The notes under the pieces are model-generated. The model saw only the letters and a program-made list of their open reading frames with translations. It was not told where the DNA came from and did not search any database. Below are positions 51,716 through 59,326 of a DNA stretch of 64,000 nucleotides, piece after piece; position 1 is the first letter of the stretch, and the number at the start of each line of letters is the position of its first letter. The stretch is from Halomonas sp. CH40 (lineage in GTDB: Bacteria > Pseudomonadota > Gammaproteobacteria > Pseudomonadales > Halomonadaceae), in contig CP112982.1 of the NCBI GenBank assembly GCA_041875495.1, positions 2,232,001 through 2,296,000 on the forward strand, written 5' to 3'. Made by a program: the position numbers and the translations under genes.

Positions 51716-52567
51716 ATGAGCCAAGTGTCTCACCCGTCGACAGGGTCTGAAGCCAACCTGCTGCCGCTGATTGTTGAACCCGAGCAGTTGAACGCCCATC
51801 TTGATGACCCACAGCTACTGATCATCGATGTGCCGATCAACCCGGACAGCTATGGCGAAGGCCATGTCCCTGGTGCCATCTTCCTGGATTTCCGCTTTCT
51901 GATGCGCGGCGAAGGGCCTGTGCCTAATGACGTGCCGGACGTGGAGGCTCTTTCCCGGCTGTTCAGCGCTCTGGGGCTGACCCGGGATACCCACGTGGTG
52001 GCCTATGACGATGAAGGCGGTGGCTGGGCCGCACGCCTGCTGTGGACTCTGGAGCTGATCGGCCACACGCGCTACTCCTACCTGAACGGCGGCATTCACG
52101 CCTGGCGGGGAGCAGGCATGCCACAAAGCACCGAACCCAGCGCACCGACACCCAGTGATTACCGCGCCGAGATCCTCAATCCGGATACCCTGATTAGCGC
52201 TGATGATATCAAGGAAAAGCTGGGTAACCCGGGCTTTGCCATCTGGGATGCCCGCTCAGCGGGTGAATACCGCGGCGAGGCAGGCAATAACCGCCACCTT
52301 GGGCACATCCCCGGTGCCGTCAATATGGATTGGCTGAACGCCATGGATCGTCATCGTGATCTACGTATTCGCGATTACGCCGAACTGATCACCGAACTGC
52401 AGGCCATCGGCCTGACCCCGGAAATGGAAATCGCCACCCACTGCCAGAGCCACCACCGTAGCAGCTTCACCTGGCTGGTAGGCAAGGCGCTGGGCTTTAA
52501 CATGCGCGGTTACGCGGGCTCCTGGAATGACTGGGGCAACCGTAATGATACCCCCATAGAGAAGTGA
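51716..52567 (+). CDS. Tandem-rhodanese sulfurtransferase
   Basis: The 283-residue product has two rhodanese domains, the N-terminal inactive one ([20 protein letters not shown] ... [19 protein letters not shown]) and the C-terminal catalytic one ([20 protein letters not shown] ... [12 protein letters not shown]). The catalytic cysteine is in [10 protein letters not shown]. This loop differs from the CGSGVTA loop of E. coli SseA and the CRKGVTA loop of thiosulfate sulfurtransferase, so donor specificity is uncertain and I withhold the sseA symbol. It follows rsgA by 11 bases after AAAGGAGG and precedes psd by 10, so it is in an operon with both. Confidence 0.9.
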   Translation: MSQVSHPSTGSEANLLPLIVEPEQLNAHLDDPQLLIIDVPINPDSYGEGHVPGAIFLDFRFLMRGEGPVPNDVPDVEALSRLFSALGLTRDTHVVAYDDEGGGWAARLLWTLELIGHTRYSYLNGGIHAWRGAGMPQSTEPSAPTPSDYRAEILNPDTLISADDIKEKLGNPGFAIWDARSAGEYRGEAGNNRHLGHIPGAVNMDWLNAMDRHRDLRIRDYAELITELQAIGLTPEMEIATHCQSHHRSSFTWLVGKALGFNMRGYAGSWNDWGNRNDTPIEK

Positions 52568-52577
52568 ACAAGACACC

Positions 52578-53417
52578 GTGACTTTTGCACAGCAAGCCTT
52601 TGCGCTACTCCAGTACCCACTGCCGCATCATGCCCTTTCGAGGCTGATCGGCAAGCTGGCAGAGTGTGATTCGCCCAAACTGAAGAACGCCTTGATCAAG
52701 GCGTTCATCCAGCGTTTTAACGTCGATATGCGCGAAGCGTTGAGCGAAGATATCAATGCCTATACGAGTTTCAATGATTTTTTCACTCGCCCACTGAAAG
52801 ATGCTGCCCGCCCCATCGGCGAGGGCATTGTCAGCCCGGCGGATGGCACCCTTTCCCAGTTTGGGCCGATTCGTGCTGGCCAGCTGGTGCAGGCCAAAGG
52901 GCATACTTTTTCGGCCCAGACCCTGCTCGGCGGTGACGCCAGCCTGGCGGAAGCATTTCTTGGCGGCAGCTTTGCCACTGTGTACCTGTCGCCGCGCGAC
53001 TACCACCGCGTGCATATGCCAATGACCGGCACCTTAAGGGAAATGATCTACGTTCCCGGCAGGCTGTTTTCAGTCAATCAGGCAACCGCCAACCATGTGC
53101 CGGGGCTGTTTGCCCGCAATGAACGGCTGGTGTGCGTATTTGATACTGAACAGGGGCCAATGGCAGTAGTACTGGTGGGTGCCATGATAGTCGCGGCCAT
53201 TGAAACCGTGTGGGCCGGACAGATCACACCGCTTGCGGGCACACCACAGCGTACCCGCTTTGACCAGCCCGTCACCCTGGAGAAAGGCGCTGAAATGGGC
53301 CGTTTCAAACTCGGTTCCACCGTGGTGATGTGTTTTGCAGAACCGCTGGCCTTCGATAATTGGGCAGCCAATAGCAAGATCCAGATGGGTCAGGCGCTTG
53401 CTGAGGCAGGAGGTTAA
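52578..53417 (+). CDS. psd: Phosphatidylserine decarboxylase proenzyme
   Basis: Psd makes phosphatidylethanolamine from phosphatidylserine at the inner membrane. The proenzyme (279 residues, GTG start 52578) self-cleaves at the LGST motif ([10 protein letters not shown], about residues 245-254), creating the pyruvoyl group on the serine. Conserved segments include [27 protein letters not shown] and [13 protein letters not shown] (catalytic Asp/His). It overlaps the convergent epmA stop by four bases, so there is no terminator between the two operons. Confidence 0.95.
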   Translation: MTFAQQAFALLQYPLPHHALSRLIGKLAECDSPKLKNALIKAFIQRFNVDMREALSEDINAYTSFNDFFTRPLKDAARPIGEGIVSPADGTLSQFGPIRAGQLVQAKGHTFSAQTLLGGDASLAEAFLGGSFATVYLSPRDYHRVHMPMTGTLREMIYVPGRLFSVNQATANHVPGLFARNERLVCVFDTEQGPMAVVLVGAMIVAAIETVWAGQITPLAGTPQRTRFDQPVTLEKGAEMGRFKLGSTVVMCFAEPLAFDNWAANSKIQMGQALAEAGG

Positions 53418-54412
53418 CAGCTCGGCGTGGCGAAGCTGATCACATCCTCCAGGCGCGGCTTACCAAGCGCCTGCTGAATCAGTCGATCCATACCCAAGGC
53501 AACGCCTGCACCTTCTGGCAGGCCATGTGCCAGCGCCTGAAGCAGCCGCTCATCGATATCGACTTCCTCAAGCCCCAGCGTCTGACGCTGGGCATTATTC
53601 GCCTCAAAACGCTGGCGCTGCTCGTCGGCATCGGTCAACTCATCATAGCCGTTGGCAAGCTCAACGCCGTTCAGATAAAGCTCAAAACGTGAGGCTACCC
53701 AATCTCCACGGGCATCCTGATGGCGCTTGGCAAGGGCCGCCTGACTGGCCGGGTAATCCACGACGACAGCTAATTCCTGATCGCCCAGATGCGGTTCAAT
53801 CCGGGCGCTCATCAGCATATCCAGGCACACCTCACGCGGCTCCGCTGCCATACTGGCGGGCGGCATACGGGCATGTTGTTCAGCCAGTTCACGCAAGGAC
53901 GCCAGGCGCACGGTAAAAGGGTCAATCGCCAGATAGGTATGAAACAGCTCGCGGTAGCGGTAATACCTGACAGGCAGCACCTGCCCCATCAAACGCCTGA
54001 CCAACGTCGCCGTTTCCTCTATCAGTTGATCCAGGGTAAAGCCAGGGCGATACCATTCCAGCATGCAGAATTCGATGTTATGGCGACTACCCACCTCGCC
54101 ATCGCGAAAGCTTCTGGCCAGCTGGAAAATCGGCCCGCTACCCGCCGCCAGCAAGCGCTTCATATGGAATTCAGGCGAGGTCTGCAGCCACAGGCGGCGG
54201 CGCCCTTTATCAGTGCACGCCAACGTAGCAAGTGATGTCAGGTACACATCGGTGCTGCCTCCCTGGCCAAGCACCGGTGTCTCCACTTCCAGCACGTCAC
54301 GCTCGGCAAAAAACGCCCGCACTTCGACCAACAGGGCAGCGCGGGCGCGCAGGGTATCCAGGTCGGCCGTTGGCCGCCATGCGGGTCTGTCAGGCACGTG
54401 AAACGTAATCAC
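53414..54412 (-). CDS. epmA: EF-P (R)-beta-lysine ligase EpmA (GenX/PoxA)
   Basis: EpmA is a truncated class II lysyl-tRNA synthetase paralogue that attaches (R)-beta-lysine to Lys34 of EF-P. The 332-residue product consists of the synthetase core only: motif 1 region [20 protein letters not shown], motif 2 [20 protein letters not shown], and motif 3 [15 protein letters not shown], with no anticodon-binding domain. The start is GTG 54412, inside the last 23 bases of efp; a second GTG at 54397 would also fit. Direct overlap with its substrate gene efp is an informative arrangement. It converges on psd. Confidence 0.94.
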   Translation of the reverse strand: MITFHVPDRPAWRPTADLDTLRARAALLVEVRAFFAERDVLEVETPVLGQGGSTDVYLTSLATLACTDKGRRRLWLQTSPEFHMKRLLAAGSGPIFQLARSFRDGEVGSRHNIEFCMLEWYRPGFTLDQLIEETATLVRRLMGQVLPVRYYRYRELFHTYLAIDPFTVRLASLRELAEQHARMPPASMAAEPREVCLDMLMSARIEPHLGDQELAVVVDYPASQAALAKRHQDARGDWVASRFELYLNGVELANGYDELTDADEQRQRFEANNAQRQTLGLEEVDIDERLLQALAHGLPEGAGVALGMDRLIQQALGKPRLEDVISFATPSC

Positions 54413-54956
54413 CTGAGCGAGTGTCGATTTTCAGCACCTCGCCCTGATTGATAAACAGCGGCACACGTACCACAGCACCGGATGAAAGCGTCGCTGGTTT
54501 GGAGCCGCCCTGGGCGGTGTCACCTTTCAGGCCAGGGTCGGTTTCAACCACTTCGAGCTCGATAAAGTTGGGCGCCGACACCGCAATGGCATTATCATTC
54601 CACAGCGTCACCGTGTAGGGAACCTGCTCCTTGAGCCATTTTTCGGTATCGCCAAGGGCTTTTTTCTCGACGGCATATTGCTCAAAGGAACCATCGGTTT
54701 TCATGAAGTGCCACATTTCGCCATCGTTGTAGAGATATTCCATCTCCAGTTCCATGACATCGGCGCCTTCAAGGGATTCACCTGATTTGAAGGTGCGTTC
54801 CCAGACCCGGCCCGTCATCAGGTTCCGCAGCTTGACGCGGTTGAACGCCTGGCCCTTGCCGGGTTTAACAAACTCGTTTTCGACGATGGCACATGGGTCG
54901 CCATCAAGCATTACTTTCAAACCGCCTTTAAATTCATTGGTAGAATAATTAGCCAT
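54390..54956 (-). CDS. efp: Translation elongation factor P
   Basis: EF-P rescues ribosomes stalled at polyproline stretches. The 188-residue product (ATG 54956, [20 protein letters not shown]) has the three-domain length. The modified lysine is Lys34 in [10 protein letters not shown], the beta-lysylation type of loop served by EpmA and EpmB, both of which are adjacent here. The C-terminal signature ([19 protein letters not shown] in form [20 protein letters not shown]) is present. A four-codon upstream extension to 54968 is rejected. epmA starts within its 3' end, and epmB is divergent 122 bases away. Confidence 0.97.
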   Translation of the reverse strand: MANYSTNEFKGGLKVMLDGDPCAIVENEFVKPGKGQAFNRVKLRNLMTGRVWERTFKSGESLEGADVMELEMEYLYNDGEMWHFMKTDGSFEQYAVEKKALGDTEKWLKEQVPYTVTLWNDNAIAVSAPNFIELEVVETDPGLKGDTAQGGSKPATLSSGAVVRVPLFINQGEVLKIDTRSGDYVSRA

Positions 54957-55078
54957 ACTGTCTCTCAATTTCAGTTTTTAAGCGTGTCTTGTGTCGCGCA
55001 ATATCCAAGGCCTGTCACCTCAGGTAAAACGCAACGCCTGAACAGGTGTGGCGCATGATAACCCGAAGGAGGGATTTT

Positions 55079-56113
55079 TTGCAGGACAACCTTATTTTTG
55101 GCGCGGATGCATCGTCGTATCGCGCCAGCGAGCCACTGCCTTCCTGGCAACGCCAACTTTCCCAGGCCATTCGTGATCCTGCCGAGTTGTGCAGGCGTCT
55201 CCAGCTGCCTGACACCTGGCAAGTCGGTGCCAGTGCTGGCCATGCGCTGTTTGAAACCTGCGTACCGGAGGCCTTTCTACGCCGCATCAAACCTAATCAG
55301 CCGGATGACCCCTTGCTGCGCCAGGTGCTGCCGCTGGGAGATGAAACCCTGCAAACGCCCGGCTACGTCAATGACCCGCTGGACGAAGTGCAACAGCGCC
55401 CAGCCAGAGGGGTCATCCACAAATACGCAGGCCGGGTGCTGCTGATTGCCAGCCCTAACTGTGCGATCAACTGCCGTTACTGCTTTCGGCGCCACTTTCC
55501 CTATGCCGATAACTCACCGTCGCGAGCCCAGTGGCAGGAAGCCTTTGACTACCTTCAGGCCGACCCAAGCATCCGCGAAGTGATTCTCTCTGGCGGCGAC
55601 CCCTTGGCGGCCAACGACCGTCATCTGGCCTGGCTGGTCACGCAGCTGGAACAGATACCCCACCTCAAGCGGCTACGCATTCATTCGCGTCTGCCGATTG
55701 TGATTCCGGATCGGGTGGATCAAGCACTGCTGGACTGGTTGGAGGCCACTCGACTGCAAACCGTCATGGTATTGCATGCCAATCATGCCAACGAAATCGA
55801 TCAGGCCGTACGGGCAGCCTGTCAGCGTTTACAGGGGGCTGGCGTTACCCTGCTCAACCAGAGCGTATTGCTGCGCGGCGTCAACGACAGCAAAGAAGCG
55901 CTGGCAGCGCTTTCCGAACGGCTTTTTGACGTTGGCGTACTGCCCTACTACCTGCATGTACTCGACCCTGTTCAGGGCGCTGCGCATTTTAATGTCCCCG
56001 ACGCTGAAGCCCGTCAGTTGATCACCGCCCTGCGTGACGAGCTGCCCGGTTTTCTGATGCCTCGGCTGGTACGTGAAATCCCAGGCGAAGCCAGCAAAAC
56101 GCCGCTTGTGTAG
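55079..56113 (+). CDS. epmB: EF-P lysine 2,3-aminomutase EpmB (YjeK)
   Basis: EpmB is a radical-SAM, PLP-dependent aminomutase that makes (R)-beta-lysine from lysine for EF-P modification. The cluster motif CAINCRYCFRRHFP (CxxxCxxC) lies near residues 121-134, and the SAM-binding GGDPLAANDRHLAWL and a PLP-lysine region near the C-terminus follow. I chose TTG 55079 because AAGGAGGG precedes it by five bases, far better than ATG 55055 or the GTG at 55046; the product is then 344 residues, near the E. coli length. It is divergent from efp, completing an efp-epmA-epmB module. Confidence 0.94.
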   Translation: MQDNLIFGADASSYRASEPLPSWQRQLSQAIRDPAELCRRLQLPDTWQVGASAGHALFETCVPEAFLRRIKPNQPDDPLLRQVLPLGDETLQTPGYVNDPLDEVQQRPARGVIHKYAGRVLLIASPNCAINCRYCFRRHFPYADNSPSRAQWQEAFDYLQADPSIREVILSGGDPLAANDRHLAWLVTQLEQIPHLKRLRIHSRLPIVIPDRVDQALLDWLEATRLQTVMVLHANHANEIDQAVRAACQRLQGAGVTLLNQSVLLRGVNDSKEALAALSERLFDVGVLPYYLHVLDPVQGAAHFNVPDAEARQLITALRDELPGFLMPRLVREIPGEASKTPLV

Positions 56114-56130
56114 TGTCCAGCTTCTTTACA

Positions 56131-56170
56131 GCGTGGAACCCAGGTCATCATCAATGCCTGGGAACCACGC
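56131..56170. repeat. Inverted repeat between convergent epmB and leuA
   Basis: GCGTGG-AA-CCCAGG and CCTGGG-AA-CCACGC are perfect arms (two six-base segments flanking a symmetric AA/AA internal loop) around a 12-base loop, 17 bases after epmB and 13 bases before the leuA stop. There is no T-tract on either strand, so it may stabilise both mRNA 3' ends or aid rho-dependent termination rather than act as a classical terminator. Confidence 0.65.
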
Positions 56171-56183
56171 CGAAAAGCCCAGC

Positions 56184-57890
56184 TTACGCCAGAGTGTCAG
56201 CGGTCACGTTGGCCGCGGGCGCCTGGGTGGAATAATGCCGGTTGATAGCGCTCAGCACTCCTTTCATGGAAGCACTGGTAATGCTCTCGTCCGTGCCAAC
56301 TCCGAACACCGCTTTACCCTCAATGCGCACTTCCACGTAGGCAATGGCTTCCGCATCAGAGCCCTGGCCCCGTGCGTGTTCGTGGTAGTCAATAATTTCC
56401 ACATCATGACCGGCCCCTGCCAGCGCCTTGATAAACGCTGCTAATGGCCCGTTGCCTTCGGCTGAATAGGTCTTGCGCTCGCCGCCTTCGGCAATCACAG
56501 CTTCAAGGTGCACCGCTGGGCTATCCGGCTCGGAGGACATGCGATGGTTGATCAGGCAGAACGGTGATTCCTGCTCCAGATATTCATCGGCAAACGCCTG
56601 ATAGATCATCTGCGAGGTGATTTCCTTGGCGGTGCGGTCAGCGACTTCCTGCACCACCTGGCTGAACTCGATTGACAGCCGACGCGGCAGCTCAATGCCG
56701 TGTTCCTGCTCCAGCAGGTAGGAAATCCCGCCCTTGCCGGATTGGCTGTTAACGCGAATCACCGCTTCATAGCTGCGTCCGACGTCCAGCGGGTCGATGG
56801 GCAGATAAGGAACATCCCAGGGCGCTTCAGGGTGTTCGCGGCGGTCAGCCATACCTTTCTTGATGGCATCCTGATGCGAGCCGGAGAAAGCGGTGAATAC
56901 CAGATCGCCCACATAGGGATGGCGCGGATGCACCGGCAACTGGTTGCAGTATTCAACCTCACGCATAACTGGCGTGATATTCGAGAAATCCAGTTCAGGG
57001 TGAACACCCTGGGTATACATATTCATCGCTAACGTCACGATATCCACGTTACCGGTACGCTCACCGTTACCGAACAGGGTGCCCTCTACCCGGTCGGCAC
57101 CCGCCATCAAGGTCAGTTCAGCGGCCGCTACACCGGTGCCACGATCATTGTGGGGATGTACGCTGACAATCAGGGTGTCGCGGTTTTTTACGTTACGGCA
57201 GAACCACTCAATCTGGTCGGCATAGTTGTTGGGGGTGGCAACCTCAACGGTGGCCGGGAGATTGACGATCATGCGATGGTCAACGCTGGGCGCGTAGGTA
57301 TCCATCACCGCCTCGACGATCTCAACGGCAAAATCTATCTCAGTGGTGGTAAACAGCTCCGGCGAGTACTGGAACGTCCAGTGGGTTTCCGGGGCAGCGT
57401 TCATCTGATCGCGAATCTGACGAGTCGCGTCTACCGCAATCTGGATACATTCTTCCTTGTTAACGTTAAACACCACCCGGCGAAACATCGGGTCAGTGGC
57501 GTTGTAAACGTGAACAATGGCATTTTTGGCGCCTTTGAGGGCTTCAAAGGTGCGCTCAATCAGGTGGGGGCGCGCCTGGGTCAACACCTGGATGGTCACA
57601 TCCTCAGGAATTTTTTTCTGCTCAATCAGTGCGCGCACAAAATCAAAGTCAGTCTGCGAGGCAGAAGGAAAGCCCACTTCTATTTCCTTGAAACCCACCT
57701 TGACCAACAGCTCGAACAGACGCTGTTTGCGCTCCTGATCCATGGGGTCGATCAAGGACTGGTTACCATCACGCAGATCAACGCTCGCCCAGATGGGGGC
57801 TTTTTCAATACGCTGATTGGGCCACTGGCGGTCGGGAATATCGACGGCAACAAAGGGGCTATATTTTTTAGCGGGATCAGACAACATCAT
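56184..57890 (-). CDS. leuA: 2-isopropylmalate synthase (LeuA, long form)
   Basis: LeuA condenses acetyl-CoA with 2-ketoisovalerate, the committed step to leucine. The product is 568 residues from ATG 57890 ([13 protein letters not shown]), after AGGAG at seven bases. The HMGL-like TIM barrel carries the catalytic start [20 protein letters not shown] and metal histidines in [20 protein letters not shown], and the [11 protein letters not shown] motif is present. A C-terminal LeuA regulatory domain for leucine feedback ([33 protein letters not shown]) follows. It is the long, actinobacterial/pseudomonad type (LeuA2) rather than the 523-residue E. coli form. It stands alone, with no leuBCD adjacent. 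Confidence 0.96.
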   Translation of the reverse strand: MMLSDPAKKYSPFVAVDIPDRQWPNQRIEKAPIWASVDLRDGNQSLIDPMDQERKQRLFELLVKVGFKEIEVGFPSASQTDFDFVRALIEQKKIPEDVTIQVLTQARPHLIERTFEALKGAKNAIVHVYNATDPMFRRVVFNVNKEECIQIAVDATRQIRDQMNAAPETHWTFQYSPELFTTTEIDFAVEIVEAVMDTYAPSVDHRMIVNLPATVEVATPNNYADQIEWFCRNVKNRDTLIVSVHPHNDRGTGVAAAELTLMAGADRVEGTLFGNGERTGNVDIVTLAMNMYTQGVHPELDFSNITPVMREVEYCNQLPVHPRHPYVGDLVFTAFSGSHQDAIKKGMADRREHPEAPWDVPYLPIDPLDVGRSYEAVIRVNSQSGKGGISYLLEQEHGIELPRRLSIEFSQVVQEVADRTAKEITSQMIYQAFADEYLEQESPFCLINHRMSSEPDSPAVHLEAVIAEGGERKTYSAEGNGPLAAFIKALAGAGHDVEIIDYHEHARGQGSDAEAIAYVEVRIEGKAVFGVGTDESITSASMKGVLSAINRHYSTQAPAANVTADTLA

Positions 57891-58291
57891 GGCAGTTCTC
57901 CTGGTTCGTGGCGGTTTGTAGGTAACCTGTTCAAGAATGATACGCAAATTTAAGGCGCGTGAGTCATACAAAGGCCCAGAGGATGGCTTTTGACCAACGC
58001 AAACAATGAAAAACGCCCCATGGCCTGCAAGAGCCATGGGGCGTTCAGAATACGTTCAGCAATATGGGCCGCTCGGCAGAACCGACGGCGGATGCAGCAT
58101 TGACTATCTGCGCTTTTTTCTGGCTGTGAAAAACACCAATAACTTATATAAACCGCCATAACCACCTCATTATTGAACCCAACGACAATGCCAACCAGCA
58201 TTGCCCGCCTCTAACCATTCAGAGACGGGCGCTTAGTAGTCGTAGATCCAATATGAGATTCGTTATGGCAATATTCATACCTACTAGAAAA
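57891..58291 (-). promoter_or_regulatory. Long leuA leader region (400 bases without a supported gene)
   Basis: Between the channel gene stop and the leuA start (both on the minus strand) lie, in order of transcription, a 10-base-arm hairpin (GCCCGTCTCT / AGAGGCGGGC with one G-U pair, 58230-58203), a TATATAAG box near 58149-58142, and a strong terminator-type hairpin at 58045-58012. The leuA ATG comes 122 bases later. This looks like a regulated leader. I searched the three minus-strand frames for a leucine-rich leader peptide and found none: candidate small frames carry only one or two Leu codons. Confidence 0.5.
58012..58045 (-). terminator. Terminator or attenuator hairpin upstream of leuA
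   Basis: On the minus strand AACGCCCCATGGC and GCCATGGGGCGTT form a perfect 13-base stem with an eight-base loop, followed by TTTC. This is a strong intrinsic terminator. It may end the channel-gene transcript (247 bases after its stop), or act as an attenuator in the leuA leader, since it is 122 bases before the leuA start. Confidence 0.85.
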
Positions 58292-59158
58292 TCAATCCTT
58301 GACGGTTTTGTCAACACCCTTTTGCCTGATCGGCTGCTCCTGGGCGCTTAACAGTGCTTCCATCCGGTCGAGCTGCGCCTGCAACTGGCGAATATCGTCC
58401 TGCACATTGTTAAGCTGCGCCGCCTCCCCTTCACCGTTTTCCAGTTCCTGTTTCGCGCCTTCTTTCTGCATGACATCCAGCACGATACCAATCATCATAT
58501 TCAAAAAGATGAAGGCCGTCAGGAAGATAAAGGTAAGATAGAAAATCCAGCTCCAGGCGTAGACCTCCTGGGTGGCATACATGACATCGGTCCAGTCCTC
58601 AAAGGTCGCGATACGGAACAGGGTCAGCATGGCGGTGGAGATGTTCCCCCACAGAAAATCATCCACATCCTCAAACAGGAAACTGCCCAGAGCGGCGTAA
58701 ATGTAAAATATGATAAACATAAGCAGAGCCACATAGCCCATCCGGGGGATCGACTTCACTAGCGCGATCAGCAGCAACTGCAATTCTGGAATCATCGACA
58801 CCAGACGCAACACGCGGAAAATACGTAGCAAGCGGGCCAATAACACCATTTCTGAATCGTCCATCGGAATCAGACTGGCGGTCACAATCAGGACGTCAAA
58901 CACATTCCAGCCGCGCCGGAAAAAACTGCGCAGGCTTGGCTCTGCGGCCATACGAATCAGGATTTCAACCAGGAAAAATACCGTTACGGCGATATCGAGA
59001 TACGTCAGCCACTCCTCAAAACGTGAGGTTTCCTCGTAAGTCTTGGCACCGATCACCAGCGCCGAAATAACGATGATGGCAATCACTGCGCCTTCAAAGA
59101 ATTTATTGGAGCGCAGCGCTTCAAAACGCAACTGCCAGGTACGAAAGGATTCACTCAT
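58292..59158 (-). CDS. Voltage-gated cation channel of the bacterial NaV/CaV family
   Basis: The 288-residue subunit has the six-segment layout of homotetrameric NaChBac-type channels: S1 about 21-39, S2 52-70, S3 85-97. S4 carries four arginines spaced by three (Arg109, 112, 115, 118), S5 is about 140-162, the pore follows, and S6 about 203-229. The selectivity filter is TFEDWTD (185-191). The Na+-selective NavAb filter is TLESWSM, and the calcium-selective engineered CavAb is TLDDWSD, so Asp at the fourth and seventh positions points to calcium permeation. A C-terminal coiled coil (LNNVQDDIRQLQAQLDRMEA, about 249-268) fits tetramer assembly. It is divergent from mrpA; a role in flagellar, pH or ion homeostasis is inference. 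Confidence 0.93.
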   Translation of the reverse strand: MSESFRTWQLRFEALRSNKFFEGAVIAIIVISALVIGAKTYEETSRFEEWLTYLDIAVTVFFLVEILIRMAAEPSLRSFFRRGWNVFDVLIVTASLIPMDDSEMVLLARLLRIFRVLRLVSMIPELQLLLIALVKSIPRMGYVALLMFIIFYIYAALGSFLFEDVDDFLWGNISTAMLTLFRIATFEDWTDVMYATQEVYAWSWIFYLTFIFLTAFIFLNMMIGIVLDVMQKEGAKQELENGEGEAAQLNNVQDDIRQLQAQLDRMEALLSAQEQPIRQKGVDKTVKD

Positions 59159-59224
59159 GCGGTCAACCGACTCTTATCAAAAAGGGATTCATGTTAAAGG
59201 GAGCGCTTCAAAATCTCGGTACAG

Positions 59225-59254
59225 TTGATACTCTGTTAATCTGACTGATGTATC
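59225..59254 (+). promoter_or_regulatory. Weak candidate promoter for the mrp operon
   Basis: TTGATA (59225-59230) and TGTATC (59249-59254) are 18 bases apart in the divergent gap between the channel gene and mrpA, 72 bases before the mrpA start. The -35 is good, the -10 poor. I see no clear minus-strand promoter for the channel. Confidence 0.25.
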
Positions 59255-59326
59255 CTAGGTCGATGCATCGCTTGAGCAAGCGGCACATTACAAGATGACA
59301 TCAATAACTTAAGACATTTTCACTGG

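Noticed and set aside
57150..57953. 267-codon plus-strand open frame opposite leuA
   Set aside because: Shadow of leuA, whose catalytic motifs are intact in the same region.
57888..58037. 49-codon N-terminal extension of leuA
   Set aside because: Its ATG lies inside the terminator stem, it lacks family similarity, and ATG 57890 has a good AGGAG site.
57950..58201. 83-codon minus-strand frame upstream of leuA as a leader peptide
   Set aside because: Not leucine-rich, has no ribosome site at 58201, and runs through the terminator hairpin; kept only as part of the leader finding.
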